Translations under genes and position numbers: made by a program | The notes under the pieces: generated by a model | Told to the model about the DNA's origin: nothing | Databases searched by the model: none | Seen by the model: the letters and a program-made list of their open reading frames with translations, nothing else | In this document: positions 19,188-28,800 of the stretch, piece by piece | How the letters are laid out: every line of letters begins with the position of its first letter | Numbering within the stretch: the first letter of the stretch is position 1 | Source of the DNA: Longimicrobiales bacterium | GTDB lineage: Bacteria > Gemmatimonadota > Gemmatimonadetes > Longimicrobiales > Gaopeijiaceae | Assembly (NCBI GenBank): GCA_958296005.1 | Contig: CATQHQ010000001.1 | Location: 884,134-948,133, forward strand | Direction of reading: 5' to 3' | DNA: 64,000 nt

Positions 19188-19487
19188 TCCTAGGGTTGAA
19201 GACGACGGTGCCGAAGCGACACTGGGTCTAGTTCACCATTGGCGTCAAGCCGGCGCCGCGGCAACCCGCCGTGGTACCGGCTCGTCGAGGCGGCTAGGTT
19301 CCGAACTCTGCCCCCATCGTGTCTGGATACGGGTCTCGATATGCGAACCTCTTTCCGCGCTTTCCGCCGTTCCATCGCCGTCGCCGTCGCGCTGGCGGGT
19401 TGGCGGCACCGCGCTTCCACGCGTGCGTCGGAACTCCAGGTCCCAGCGCCGCAGAGGCCGAAGCCGAAGGGGCGACGGGCGCGCACC

Positions 19488-21179
19488 ATGAGGCTCTGGG
19501 CCGGCCTCGCGTTTGCGCTCGGGGTTCACGTGGTTCTCGTGTTGAGCGCGTGGACACCCCAAGTCAACATCAGAAGGGACAACGTCGTCTACCTCGCACT
19601 GGCCCACTCCCTCGTCGAGGACGGCGCCTACAGGGAGCTCTGGCACCCCGGCGAGCCCGACCACACCAAGTTTCCGCCGCTGTACCCCGCCTTCCTGGCG
19701 GCGATGATCCTCGCAGGTGCCACGACCTGGGGCGCCTTCAAGGCGTCGTCGATCGCGTTCACCGCCCTGGCCACGGCGTTCTGCTTCCTCTGGGCCCGCC
19801 GGCTTCGGGGCGACCGTGCCGGAGTGGTCGTGGCCGTGCTCTTCGGCGCGTCCTACGCGGTGCTCTTCGCCGCCCAGGGGATAAGGTCGGAACCGATGTT
19901 CCTGGTGGCCACGATGGGCTGCCTCTGGCTCCTCGCCCCTGGCAAGACGAAGCCGAAGCCTCGATGGGAGCTTGCCGCAGCGCTGGCCCTGGCCGTCGTA
20001 GCCTACTTCGCCCGCTCGGCCGGGGCGCCCCTGATCGTGGCCGCGGGGCTGTGGCTGGCGATCGGCAGGCGCTGGAAGGAGCTGGGCGTCTTCGCCGCGG
20101 CCCTCGCCGTTCCCGTGTTCCTCTGGGGCAGAGCCTCGGCCGAAGCTTACGCATCCGAGTTCTGGCTGATCAACCCTCGCGTGCCGGACCTAGGGCGAGC
20201 CGGGCTCTGGGACTGGGTGGTCCGGGCGGTGACCAACGCGTGGACGTACGCCTCCGACTACGTTCCCAACGGCTTGGCAGGCCCCCTGGGAGGCGTCGCG
20301 GCGGTCGTGGGGATCGCCCTGACCGTGGCGACGTTGGCCGAATGGCTCCGGCGAGTCCGCTCCGGTCCCGGGGTCGCCGAGCTCTTCCTCGTTCTCTACT
20401 GTGGGCTCCTGGCAGCTTGGCCGTGGTCGTATAGCCGGTTCGCGTTGCCGATCCTTCCCGTGGTGCTCCTCTACGCCTATGCGTCGGTGGCCCGACTGGC
20501 GAAGTTCTGGGTCGACCGTCGGCCCGCCCCCGAACCCGCCGCTCCAGGCGCCGTCCGCGAGAACCGGTGGCGTCGGCTGGCCGGTGCCGCGGCGCTGGCC
20601 GCAACCGTGGCTGTCCCGGCGGGCCTGTCGTGGGACCGACTTCGAGATCTGTCGCTGGGCTGCGGCCAAGCGATGGTCGCTTGCTACCCGGACGAATACC
20701 GGGCCTTCCACGTCATGGCCCTGTGGGCCGGCGACCATCTGCCGGAGGGCTCGGTGGTCTACAGCCGCATGCCCCGCTTATTTTACGCCTTCAGCGGCCT
20801 GCAGTCCGTGGCCTACAGCCGGCGGTCCGTTCCCTTCTCGACCGACGGGTCCCGGTTCATGGCAATAGCCGATTCCTTGGGGATCGGATACGTCGCAAAG
20901 AGCAGATGGGGCAGATGGGACCGTGCAGCCATCTATGTGGACCCTGTCGTCGCCGCCCACCCGGAGCGGTTCTGTCGGGTCGCCAGGCTCCAGAGTCCGA
21001 CGGAGATCTGGATGCTGGCGATCCTCCCGCCCTTGGAAGGAGAAGCCGAACCTCCATCCCAGACCAGTCGCGGGACCGAACTGCGGGAGTGTCCGCCGGA
21101 AGGCGGTTCGACGCTGCCGTCCCAGTCCGCAGTCGCCTCCATGACGGTGCCCTTCCTAAGACGGAGCCCGCCCCGATGA
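19488..21179 (+). CDS. Glycosyltransferase family 39 / ArnT-like polytopic membrane protein
   Basis: RRDNVVYLALAHSLVEDGAYRELWHPGEPDHTKFPPLYPAFLA followed by many TM segments; longer start at 19341 possible. Confidence 0.75.
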   Translation: MRLWAGLAFALGVHVVLVLSAWTPQVNIRRDNVVYLALAHSLVEDGAYRELWHPGEPDHTKFPPLYPAFLAAMILAGATTWGAFKASSIAFTALATAFCFLWARRLRGDRAGVVVAVLFGASYAVLFAAQGIRSEPMFLVATMGCLWLLAPGKTKPKPRWELAAALALAVVAYFARSAGAPLIVAAGLWLAIGRRWKELGVFAAALAVPVFLWGRASAEAYASEFWLINPRVPDLGRAGLWDWVVRAVTNAWTYASDYVPNGLAGPLGGVAAVVGIALTVATLAEWLRRVRSGPGVAELFLVLYCGLLAAWPWSYSRFALPILPVVLLYAYASVARLAKFWVDRRPAPEPAAPGAVRENRWRRLAGAAALAATVAVPAGLSWDRLRDLSLGCGQAMVACYPDEYRAFHVMALWAGDHLPEGSVVYSRMPRLFYAFSGLQSVAYSRRSVPFSTDGSRFMAIADSLGIGYVAKSRWGRWDRAAIYVDPVVAAHPERFCRVARLQSPTEIWMLAILPPLEGEAEPPSQTSRGTELRECPPEGGSTLPSQSAVASMTVPFLRRSPPR

Positions 21180-22230
21180 CGAACCGCCCCCTCCGCCGCT
21201 TCGCAGAACGCGCGACTGCCGGGGGCCCCGGCCTCGGTCTGCCAGACGCTTGGCGGCCGCCGTCCTCGCCTCGGCGCTGCTAGCGCTCCTTCCCGGTTTT
21301 CCCGACTCCGGCACCGTGCGCCTCGCCGCCGCCCAAGCCCCCTCCGCCCGACGAGACATGGCGGCAGATCAGCACCAGCCACTTCGTCGTCACCTACCCG
21401 GAGGGGATGGAGAGCTTGGCCGAACGGGCGGCGGAACGGGCCGAACGCGCCTACGCCCTGCTGTCGGAGCGCATCGCGACCGCGCCCGGGGGTCGCGTCT
21501 GCTGCTGCTCACCGACCACGCCGACTTCTCCAACGGCTTTGCCACGCCGATCCCCTTCAACCGGATCACCATCTACGCCCGCCCGCCGATCGACGGCGGC
21601 AGCCTGGCCTACTTCGACGACTGGCTGGAGCGAGGACGACACCGCGTCCACCCACGCTCCAACACCCGGGAGCGACCCCTCCGCGGACGCGGATTCGGCA
21701 ATAGGGGAGCCGGCGCTCGGGTTCCTGCTGGACAGCCTCCTCGCCCGGGCCAGCCACGCGACCCACATCGCCCGCTACGCAGGAGACAGCCTCCTGGCGG
21801 ACAGCTTTGCGGCGTGTCCGCGGCTTCCACCGGGCACCCAGTGCCATGCCACGAGCGACTGGCTCGTCACCGCGGCGAGCGATCAGCCGGGCGGTCCGGT
21901 CGTCGCAACTCTAGTCGAGGACATGGCCGGGCCCGACGGTCGCGTCCTCGTGCCCCACGGCACCAAGTTCCTGGGCGTCGTGACCGAAGCCCAGAGCGCG
22001 TTGGGTCCCGGCGAAGTGCCGTTCTTGGAAGTCGTCTTCGAGACCCTGGCGGCGGAGGCGTGGGAACGGCCGATCAAGACGCCGACCTGGATGCGCCGAC
22101 CCGCCTTTACGGACGGGAAGTGGCAAGCTGGCCCGTGCTGTGGCAGCTGGTGGCCCACATGAACGAGCACCTGGGACAGCAGATCGCCTACGCCCGCATG
22201 AACCGGGTAGCGCCGCCCTGGTCGCGGTAG
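21176..22230 (+). pseudogene. Mosaic of decayed gene fragments: peptidase MA-like N-terminus, VirB10/TrbI-like segment, DinB C-terminus
   Basis: Successive frames: HFVVTYPEGMESLAERAAERAERAYALLSERI; LLLLTDHADFSNGFATPIPFNRITIYARPPIDGGSLAYFDDWLE; GRVLVPHGTKFLGVVTEAQSALGPGEVPFLEVVFETLA; LDAPTRLYGREVASWPVLWQLVAHMNEHLGQQIAYARMNRVAPPWSR. Confidence 0.7.
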
Positions 22231-22272
22231 ACCGGTAGGCCCGCCGTAGGACGACGGCAGATCGCGTGCCGG

Positions 22273-23037
22273 TCAGATCACCTCCAGCAGATCGAGCACT
22301 AGCCAACCGACCTTGCCGTCGGCCAGAACGATCTCGGCCCACTCGCCGGAGCGCTGGTCGATGCGGACCTTCGTGCCGGCGTGGAGCGTGAAGACGGTCA
22401 GGCCGCCTTCCGCCGACGGCGCGCTGAGCACCCGCGTCTCCGCGGCCATGACCACGGCCTCCTCGGGCCGGCCGACGCCGGCCTCCCGCGCGAACAGCGT
22501 TCCCCCCAGTACGACCGTAGCCAGCCCAGCGCCGTATGAGGTCCGGCGAGCCGTCGCCCGCCACCCCCGAGGCCGGCGCAGCACGAGCATCACGCCCGCC
22601 AAGCCCAAGACGCCCCAGCAGCCGGCAACGGTCACCTCCAGCGCACCTCGCGGCAGCAGCGTCAGCCACCACTCGAACGCCGAGAGTAGCCAGAAGCGGG
22701 GCAGGGGCTCGATACGGTCCTGCAGCCGCTGGTTGACCAGCGCCAAGTTTGCGCGGACGTCGTCGTTGCCGGGGTCCAGTCTGGCCGCGCGCTCGTAGGC
22801 GACCACGGCTGGGGCGAGTTCGCCGAGCCGGTAGCGCGCGTTGCCCAGGTTGTAGTACAGGACGGAGGACTCGAAGCCGCTCTCCAGCATGTCCTCGTAC
22901 TTGGCGGCGGCGCCGGCGAAGTCGCCCTCTTGGTAGAGCCGGTTGCCCTCCCCGAAGGCGCCTGCCTGAGCCGACGCGGCAAGAGGGAGCACGAGCGCCA
23001 GCGCCGCCGGTCGAATCCACGCCCACGGCCACCTCAC
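22273..23037 (-). CDS. TPR and SH3-like domain protein of the Bat operon (BatE-like)
   Basis: GNRLYQEGDFAGAAAKYEDMLESG...YYNLGNARYRLGE TPRs; two TM segments; SH3-like C-term; GTG start overlaps upstream TGA. Confidence 0.8.
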   Translation of the reverse strand: MRWPWAWIRPAALALVLPLAASAQAGAFGEGNRLYQEGDFAGAAAKYEDMLESGFESSVLYYNLGNARYRLGELAPAVVAYERAARLDPGNDDVRANLALVNQRLQDRIEPLPRFWLLSAFEWWLTLLPRGALEVTVAGCWGVLGLAGVMLVLRRPRGWRATARRTSYGAGLATVVLGGTLFAREAGVGRPEEAVVMAAETRVLSAPSAEGGLTVFTLHAGTKVRIDQRSGEWAEIVLADGKVGWLVLDLLEVI

Positions 23038-24836
23038 GTCGAGAGCTCCTTGGCAAGCTCCGCCATGATCCTCGCGGCCCGCTCCAGCAACTCCTCCGGG
23101 GGCTCGCGCTCGGTACCAGCGGGTGCGAACCGCTGTCGGTCGCAGTGGTCCAAGCACTCGAAGAGACGTTCCAGCGTCTTCGCCGAGACGCCCCGGGCCG
23201 CGGCCACTCGGCCGACTTCGTCACGGACCAAGCTGGCCGCCGACACGTTCATCTTGTCCGCCAGGAACCCCTGCAGCGCACCGGCCACCTCGGCGTGGAA
23301 CTCCCGGGGGTCGCCGGACGCCAGTTCCTTGGCCTTGGCCAGCCGCTTCTTCGCCATCCGGCCCGCCCGGCGGGTGCGGGCGTATGCCACGTCGCCCTCC
23401 AGTCGATCCCGGTGCCGGCGGTACGCCCCTGCGCCGGCCACTGCGGCCACCGGCAGCAAGAGCGCCACCCAGAACCCCGGCGCGGCGACGAGCCGTCGGC
23501 CCACGGGCGCGAACCGTACTTCGCCCACATGGATGAAGCGGATCTCCTCCCGAACCGACGATACCGCCGACGGAACCGCGCCCGCCCCTTCCGCCACCGC
23601 GTCCCCTCCCTCCACCGCCAGTTCGATCGGCCCCGCACGCGACGTGCGGTACGCCTGGGCGTCGGGGTCGAACGACGACACCTCGACGAGCGGCAGCGTC
23701 ACGCGCCCGGGAACCCGTGGAACGAGGACGTAGTCGAAGGTTCGGGCGCCCTCGAGGCTGCCCCCGCCAGGGGAGACGCGCGTGCTGGCCTCGGGGGGAA
23801 AGACCTCGAGCTCGGCGGGGAAGTCGATCTCGGGGGGCGAGAGGCTGCGCAGGTTGCCCGTGCCCTCCATCGCCACCCGGAACGTCACGGCCTCGTTGGC
23901 TTGCACGGTGGAACGGTCGACCGACGTGGAGACGGCCAAGCCGCCCACATGGCCGCGGAAGCTGGCGGGCCTCCCGCTGGGGGGCAGGGGCAGGACCTCG
24001 ATCTCGACCGGCCGCGACGCCACCGCCACCGGGACGCGGCGGTCCAGCAAGCCCGACCGACCGAAGATGTCGCCGAAGGGGTCGAACGAGCGGTTCCGCG
24101 TGCGCACCTGGGCCTCCAGACCGAGAGGGTCCAGCGTCTTCGTGCCGGGGCCGGTCGGGAAGAGGACGGTGCGACGGACTACCGCGGACACGTACTGGCG
24201 GCCGTTTCGCGTCACGTGCTCCACTCTCGGCGACTCGGGCTGCTCCAGCTCCTCCGTCAGAAAGCCGGTCGCCAGCGGCAGGTCCGTGATCGAGTAGGAC
24301 TCGACGTTGACCAGGGTCATTATCCGGTACTCCACCGTCACCGGCTCGTTTTCGAAGGCCCGGGTCTTGCTCACCGTGGTTTCGACGAACAGGTCGTCCG
24401 GCGCGACGGCGTCGGCCGGCCCGCCCTCCGCCCCTGGCGCGGCGCCGGTCCCCGGTTGCGGAGCGTCGGACACGACCAGCGAAACCGGCTCCGTCTCCAG
24501 CACCCGGTCCCCGGCTGGGACGCGCACGGCCCCGATCTCGAAGGTGCCCTCCTGCGTTGCCAGAAAACGGTACTGGTGGGTGAGCGACACGGTGGTCCGA
24601 CCGTTCACGATCTGCATCGACGTGGAGGTTCCGGCGCCCAAGTAGCGGGCGAAGCCCTCCATCGCCGGCAGCACCGGGTCGCCATCCAGCTGCTGCGTGC
24701 CCGACACCTCGACGTGGAGGACGAACTGCTGTCCGACCCCGACCTGGGGCGCGCTTAGGTACGCCCGCACCCCAACGTCCTGGGCGCCGGTCCACAACGC
24801 CGCCGCAGCCGCCAGGGCCAGTGCGCCGCCTGCCAT
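23034..24836 (-). CDS. BatD-family exported protein
   Basis: VRAYLSAPQVGVGQQFVLHVEVSGTQQLDGDP; repeated NEPVTVEYRI / NEAVTFRVAMEGTGNL; C-terminal TM and cytosolic domain. Confidence 0.87.
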   Translation of the reverse strand: MAGGALALAAAAALWTGAQDVGVRAYLSAPQVGVGQQFVLHVEVSGTQQLDGDPVLPAMEGFARYLGAGTSTSMQIVNGRTTVSLTHQYRFLATQEGTFEIGAVRVPAGDRVLETEPVSLVVSDAPQPGTGAAPGAEGGPADAVAPDDLFVETTVSKTRAFENEPVTVEYRIMTLVNVESYSITDLPLATGFLTEELEQPESPRVEHVTRNGRQYVSAVVRRTVLFPTGPGTKTLDPLGLEAQVRTRNRSFDPFGDIFGRSGLLDRRVPVAVASRPVEIEVLPLPPSGRPASFRGHVGGLAVSTSVDRSTVQANEAVTFRVAMEGTGNLRSLSPPEIDFPAELEVFPPEASTRVSPGGGSLEGARTFDYVLVPRVPGRVTLPLVEVSSFDPDAQAYRTSRAGPIELAVEGGDAVAEGAGAVPSAVSSVREEIRFIHVGEVRFAPVGRRLVAAPGFWVALLLPVAAVAGAGAYRRHRDRLEGDVAYARTRRAGRMAKKRLAKAKELASGDPREFHAEVAGALQGFLADKMNVSAASLVRDEVGRVAAARGVSAKTLERLFECLDHCDRQRFAPAGTEREPPEELLERAARIMAELAKELST

Positions 24837-24903
24837 GGCCTACCGCGCCTCCCCACGGCCGGCCGGCACGGCGGCCGCCGCCGAGATCGTTCCTGCGCAC
24901 ATC

Positions 24904-25710
24904 CTACCAGTCCTTCCTGGGACGGCGTCCGCGCACCTGGGCGGCCTTGCGGTTCACTTCGCCCGGGTCCTCGTCGATCGCCTGCATCAGACGCTCGGCC
25001 TGCTCCGGCGTCATCCGACCGGACGCCTGGGCGGCTTGGCCCTCGCCGTCCTCGTTCTCGGGCCGGCTCGGGTCCCCTTGGCCCTGCTGGTTCTCGGGCG
25101 ACTCGTTCTCGGCGCCTGGCTCGCCTTCGTTCGGCTGATTCTGCGGGTCTTGCTCCGAGCTCCCGCCCTGCTGCTGGTCTTGGCCTTGCCGGCTCTCGTC
25201 CTGCTGGTCTTGTTGGTCCCCGTCCGATCCTTCGCCGCCTTGGTTCTGCTGCTGTTGCTGCTGTTGATCAAGCTGCATCAGCGCCATCTCCAGGTTGTGC
25301 TTTGCGTCGACGTCCGACGGGTCCAGGCGAAGCGCCTCCTTGTACGCCTCCGCCGCTGCGCCCGCCTGCTGCTGGCGAGCCAAGGCGTTGCCCAGGTTGT
25401 ACCAAGCTTGGCTCCGCCACTCCGGGTCGCCGTTCTCCAGCGCTTCCATGTACGCCTCCATCGCCCGCTGGAACTCCTGACTCCGATACAAGGCGTTGCC
25501 CTCGTTGAAGCGGGCCAGCGGCAGCCCCGGCGCCTTCTCCAGCGCCTCCAGGTACCGGGCATGAGCCTCCGAGTACCTGCCTTCCTCGTACAACCGGTTG
25601 CCGGACTCCACTTCCTCCCGCCCATCTTGGGCGACGCCATGGCTCGCCGGGACGGACGCCGCTCCGACCACGGCCAAGCACACGAGGGCCAACCGAACCG
25701 TCTCTGTCAT
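24904..25710 (-). CDS. TPR protein with Gln/Glu-rich tail (BatC/BatE-like)
   Basis: GNRLYEEGRYSEAHARYLEALEKAPG, YNLGNALARQQQAGAAAEAYKEALRLDP; low-complexity QQQQQQNQGGEGSDGDQQDQQ. Confidence 0.82.
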   Translation of the reverse strand: MTETVRLALVCLAVVGAASVPASHGVAQDGREEVESGNRLYEEGRYSEAHARYLEALEKAPGLPLARFNEGNALYRSQEFQRAMEAYMEALENGDPEWRSQAWYNLGNALARQQQAGAAAEAYKEALRLDPSDVDAKHNLEMALMQLDQQQQQQQNQGGEGSDGDQQDQQDESRQGQDQQQGGSSEQDPQNQPNEGEPGAENESPENQQGQGDPSRPENEDGEGQAAQASGRMTPEQAERLMQAIDEDPGEVNRKAAQVRGRRPRKDW

Positions 25711-26735
25711 ATCGCCTCCTCCGTCCGGCGGGCCGGACGCCTTCTCGCTTCCGGCACGACGAACTCCAGCACAAGCAGGAGCAGCGCCGCCGCCACGAAG
25801 CTCTGGTACTGCTCCTCGAACTGCGTCACATCCCTCGATTCCACCTCCCGTCCCCCTGTTCCGATCCGTTCGGCCAGCTGGGCCAGACCGTCGCCCGCCT
25901 GCCCGATCCGGTAGTACCGCCCTCCCGTCTGCATGGCGATGTCCTGCAGGGCCGTCTCGTCCAGCCGCGTCGTGATCACGTTCCCGTCGTCGTCCCGTCG
26001 GAAGCCCTGGCGCGCGCCGCCGTCGTCCACGTCGGGCAGGGGCACCCCCGCCGCCGTTCCCACTCCCACCGCGTGCACCGTCACGTTCGCATCCGAGGCC
26101 GCCGCGATCGCCCCCGCGACGCCTCCTTCGTGGTCCTCTCCGTCGGTGACGACCACCAGAATGCGGTTGTCCTCCGGCGTTTCCTCCAGCGCCTCCACGG
26201 CCACGGCCACGGCCTTCCCCAGGTCCGTCCCCTGGGTGGATACGAGCGTCGGGTCCATGGCGTTCAGAAACATCATCGCAACGCCGTAGTCGGCGGTCAG
26301 CGGACTTTGGACGAAGGCGTCGCCGGCGAAGGCGACCAGCCCGATCCGGTCCCCGTCCAGACGCTGGATGATTCGCCCGACCTCAATCTTCGCGCGCTGC
26401 AAACGGTTCGGCGCCGCGTCCTCGGCGTACATGGAGCGGGAGACGTCCACCGCCACGATCACGTCCTGCCCTTCCCGGCGCACGGTCTCGACGCGGGTAC
26501 CGAACTGGGGGCGGGCCAGCGCCAGCCCGAGGAACGCGAACGCCGCCAGCGCCAGCGCCGACTTCCATCGCCGGGCCGTGGTGCTCACCGAGGGGCGAAG
26601 CCGTCGCACGAGGGCGTGTTCGCCGAAGCGGGCCATCAGCGCGCGGGATCGGCGGGTTGCGTGCCAGTGGAGGACGAGAAGCAGAGGAACCAGCGTCAAG
26701 CTCCACAGGGCGAAGGGGTTGCCGAACCTGAACAT
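25707..26735 (-). CDS. VWA-domain membrane protein (BatB-like)
   Basis: DVIVAVDVSRSMYAEDAAPNRLQRAK MIDAS; LVVVTDGEDHEGG; ATGA overlap with next gene. Confidence 0.92.
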   Translation of the reverse strand: MFRFGNPFALWSLTLVPLLLVLHWHATRRSRALMARFGEHALVRRLRPSVSTTARRWKSALALAAFAFLGLALARPQFGTRVETVRREGQDVIVAVDVSRSMYAEDAAPNRLQRAKIEVGRIIQRLDGDRIGLVAFAGDAFVQSPLTADYGVAMMFLNAMDPTLVSTQGTDLGKAVAVAVEALEETPEDNRILVVVTDGEDHEGGVAGAIAAASDANVTVHAVGVGTAAGVPLPDVDDGGARQGFRRDDDGNVITTRLDETALQDIAMQTGGRYYRIGQAGDGLAQLAERIGTGGREVESRDVTQFEEQYQSFVAAALLLLVLEFVVPEARRRPARRTEEAI

Positions 26736-26776
26736 CGCTCGCTAGGACCGCCTCCGAGTCACGGGGAACGTCCGCG

Positions 26777-27769
26777 TCATGGCAGCGTCCTCAGCCGAGT
26801 CCGCGCCAATACGACCTCGACCAGCAGCAGCGCCAGGCCGGCCAGGAGGGGCAAGGCGAACCGTTCGCCGTAGCGGGTGAAGTTCTCGACCTGAATCTCG
26901 GTGGTCTCCAGTTCGTCGATCTCCCTGTAGATCGCCTCCAGGCTTTCCCGGTCGGTGGCGCGGTAGTAGCGGCCCCCGGTGGCCTCGGCGGTGGCGCGCA
27001 AGGCGGGCTCGTCTACGTCGACCTGGGTCGTGACGTAGCGGCGGCCGCCGAAGCGGTCGGCCACGGGGACTCTGGCCATGCCCCGGGAGCCGGCGCCCAC
27101 GGTGTACACCCGAACGCCCAGGGCTTGTGCGGCGTGGGCCGCGGTGATCGGGTCGATTTCGCCCCGGTTGTTGCGTCCGTCGGTCAGCAGGACGACGACC
27201 TTCGACGCGGCCTCGCTGACCTGGAGTCGCTTCACCGCCGTGGCCAGCCCCATGCCGATCGCGGTGCCGTCCTCGATCATCCCGACCTCCAGCTCGCCCA
27301 GAAGCGACCCCACGACCGAGTGGTCCAGGGTGAGGGGCGCTTGGGTGAACGCCTTGCCCGCGAAGATCACCAAGCCGATCCGGTCGTTGCTCCGCCCCTC
27401 GGCAAACTCCGTCGCCACGGCCTTGGCCGCCTCGAGTCGGTTGGGCGTCAGGTCCTCGGCCAGCATCGAGCTCGACACGTCCAGGGCCAGGATGATGTCG
27501 ATCCCCTCGGCGACCACGTTCTCCCCGGTGACGCCCGTCTGCGGTCGGGCAAGCGCGACGATTATGCACGCAAGCGCCAGCCCCCGAAGCGCCGCCGGCA
27601 GGTGTCGCACCCACAATCCTTCGCCTCGGCCGGCTCGGCGCAACCCCTCCACGTTCGGGTGCAGAAGCGCGCCCCGTCGGTCGCGGGCTCGGCCGACGTA
27701 CCACCACGCCAGCAGAGGGACCGCCCCCAGGAGCAGCAGGAGCCAAGGGTCGTCGAAGCGGAAGATCAT
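26777..27769 (-). CDS. VWA-domain membrane protein (BatA-like)
   Basis: DIILALDVSSSMLAEDLTPNRLEAAK; VVLLTDGRNNRGEIDP; ATGA overlap with upstream gene. Confidence 0.92.
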   Translation of the reverse strand: MIFRFDDPWLLLLLGAVPLLAWWYVGRARDRRGALLHPNVEGLRRAGRGEGLWVRHLPAALRGLALACIIVALARPQTGVTGENVVAEGIDIILALDVSSSMLAEDLTPNRLEAAKAVATEFAEGRSNDRIGLVIFAGKAFTQAPLTLDHSVVGSLLGELEVGMIEDGTAIGMGLATAVKRLQVSEAASKVVVLLTDGRNNRGEIDPITAAHAAQALGVRVYTVGAGSRGMARVPVADRFGGRRYVTTQVDVDEPALRATAEATGGRYYRATDRESLEAIYREIDELETTEIQVENFTRYGERFALPLLAGLALLLVEVVLARTRLRTLP

Positions 27770-28800
27770 GGGCCGGCTCCGCCCTCCGCGCCTTCCGAAG
27801 CGGGGGTCTCCGTCGCTTCGGCCCCGGTTGCGCCCACCGCGCCGGCCCCGGGCGGGTCCGCCGCCTCGTTGCCCGTCCGGCCGCTGGTCATCTCCACCAG
27901 TTCCCGAGCTCTTGCGACCATGGTCCGGGAATCGTCAACGGACGGGCGCCACTTCGCGAACTTCACCAAGTCGCACTGCTCCAGGAATCTGCGAAAGCTC
28001 TCGCATATCGGCGGTCCAAGCGCCGCGCGTCGCAGGCCGTCCACGACCTCCACTGTGGTCATCTCCAGGGCGGGTACTTCGAGCTGGCCTTCCACATAGG
28101 TCCGCACGATTTCCGACACCCGGACATGGTACTCCTTGACTTGGCCCCGCTCCAGCATCAACGAAGCTTCCAGGGCCGCGAGAGCCTCCAGGGCGACCAG
28201 ATGATGAGGCCGAGGCGGTGGCGGCGGTGGACCCGGAGACGCCGCGACGGGACGGTTCCTTCGGCGCCGCCAGACATAGATACCCCCGGCAACGGCGGCG
28301 AGGCCCAGCAACAGCCAGAGGATCGGCCCCCACCAGCTACGGGCGATCGACAGGGGACCCTTGATCTCCCGGATATCGCCGGATTCGTCCAAGCCGACGC
28401 TCTCCACGCCGATGCGGAAGGGGTCTGTGACCAGGGTCTCGACAGCGCCGTCGGGACCGGTCGCCACGACCTCGATCTGCGGAAGCTCCAGCTCCCCAAG
28501 CTCGAAGCTGGTGACGACCAGCTGCGCCGCCGACCGCGTCGCCCCGTCGGCGGTTGCCGGCTCGCCGACTTCGAAGTGGAGAACCTCGAACGGCGCAACC
28601 TCGATCGAGTCGGTCCAGCGCACCGTCCAGTCCTCGGGGTGATCGACCACCAGCCGAACCGAGACCGGGTCGCCCACATAGATCGCCGTCGTGTCCACGT
28701 CCATGGCGATTCGGAACCGCTGGGGCACCCCCGCTCCGGTCGCCAGCGGCCAGCCGACGACGAGCAGCAGCACCCCCGCTGCCGGCGTGCGCAACCTCAC
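27766..28800 (-). CDS. Bat-operon exported membrane protein (BatD-related N-terminus, DUF4381-like C-terminus)
   Basis: Ig-like N-term (DTTAIYVGDPVSVRLVVDHPEDWTVRWTDSIEV), TM WWGPILWLLLGLAAVAGGIYVWRRRR, C-terminal HVRVSEIVRTYVEGQLEVPALEMTTVEV; GTG start overlaps TGA. Confidence 0.78.
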   Translation of the reverse strand: MRLRTPAAGVLLLVVGWPLATGAGVPQRFRIAMDVDTTAIYVGDPVSVRLVVDHPEDWTVRWTDSIEVAPFEVLHFEVGEPATADGATRSAAQLVVTSFELGELELPQIEVVATGPDGAVETLVTDPFRIGVESVGLDESGDIREIKGPLSIARSWWGPILWLLLGLAAVAGGIYVWRRRRNRPVAASPGPPPPPPRPHHLVALEALAALEASLMLERGQVKEYHVRVSEIVRTYVEGQLEVPALEMTTVEVVDGLRRAALGPPICESFRRFLEQCDLVKFAKWRPSVDDSRTMVARARELVEMTSGRTGNEAADPPGAGAVGATGAEATETPASEGAEGGAGP

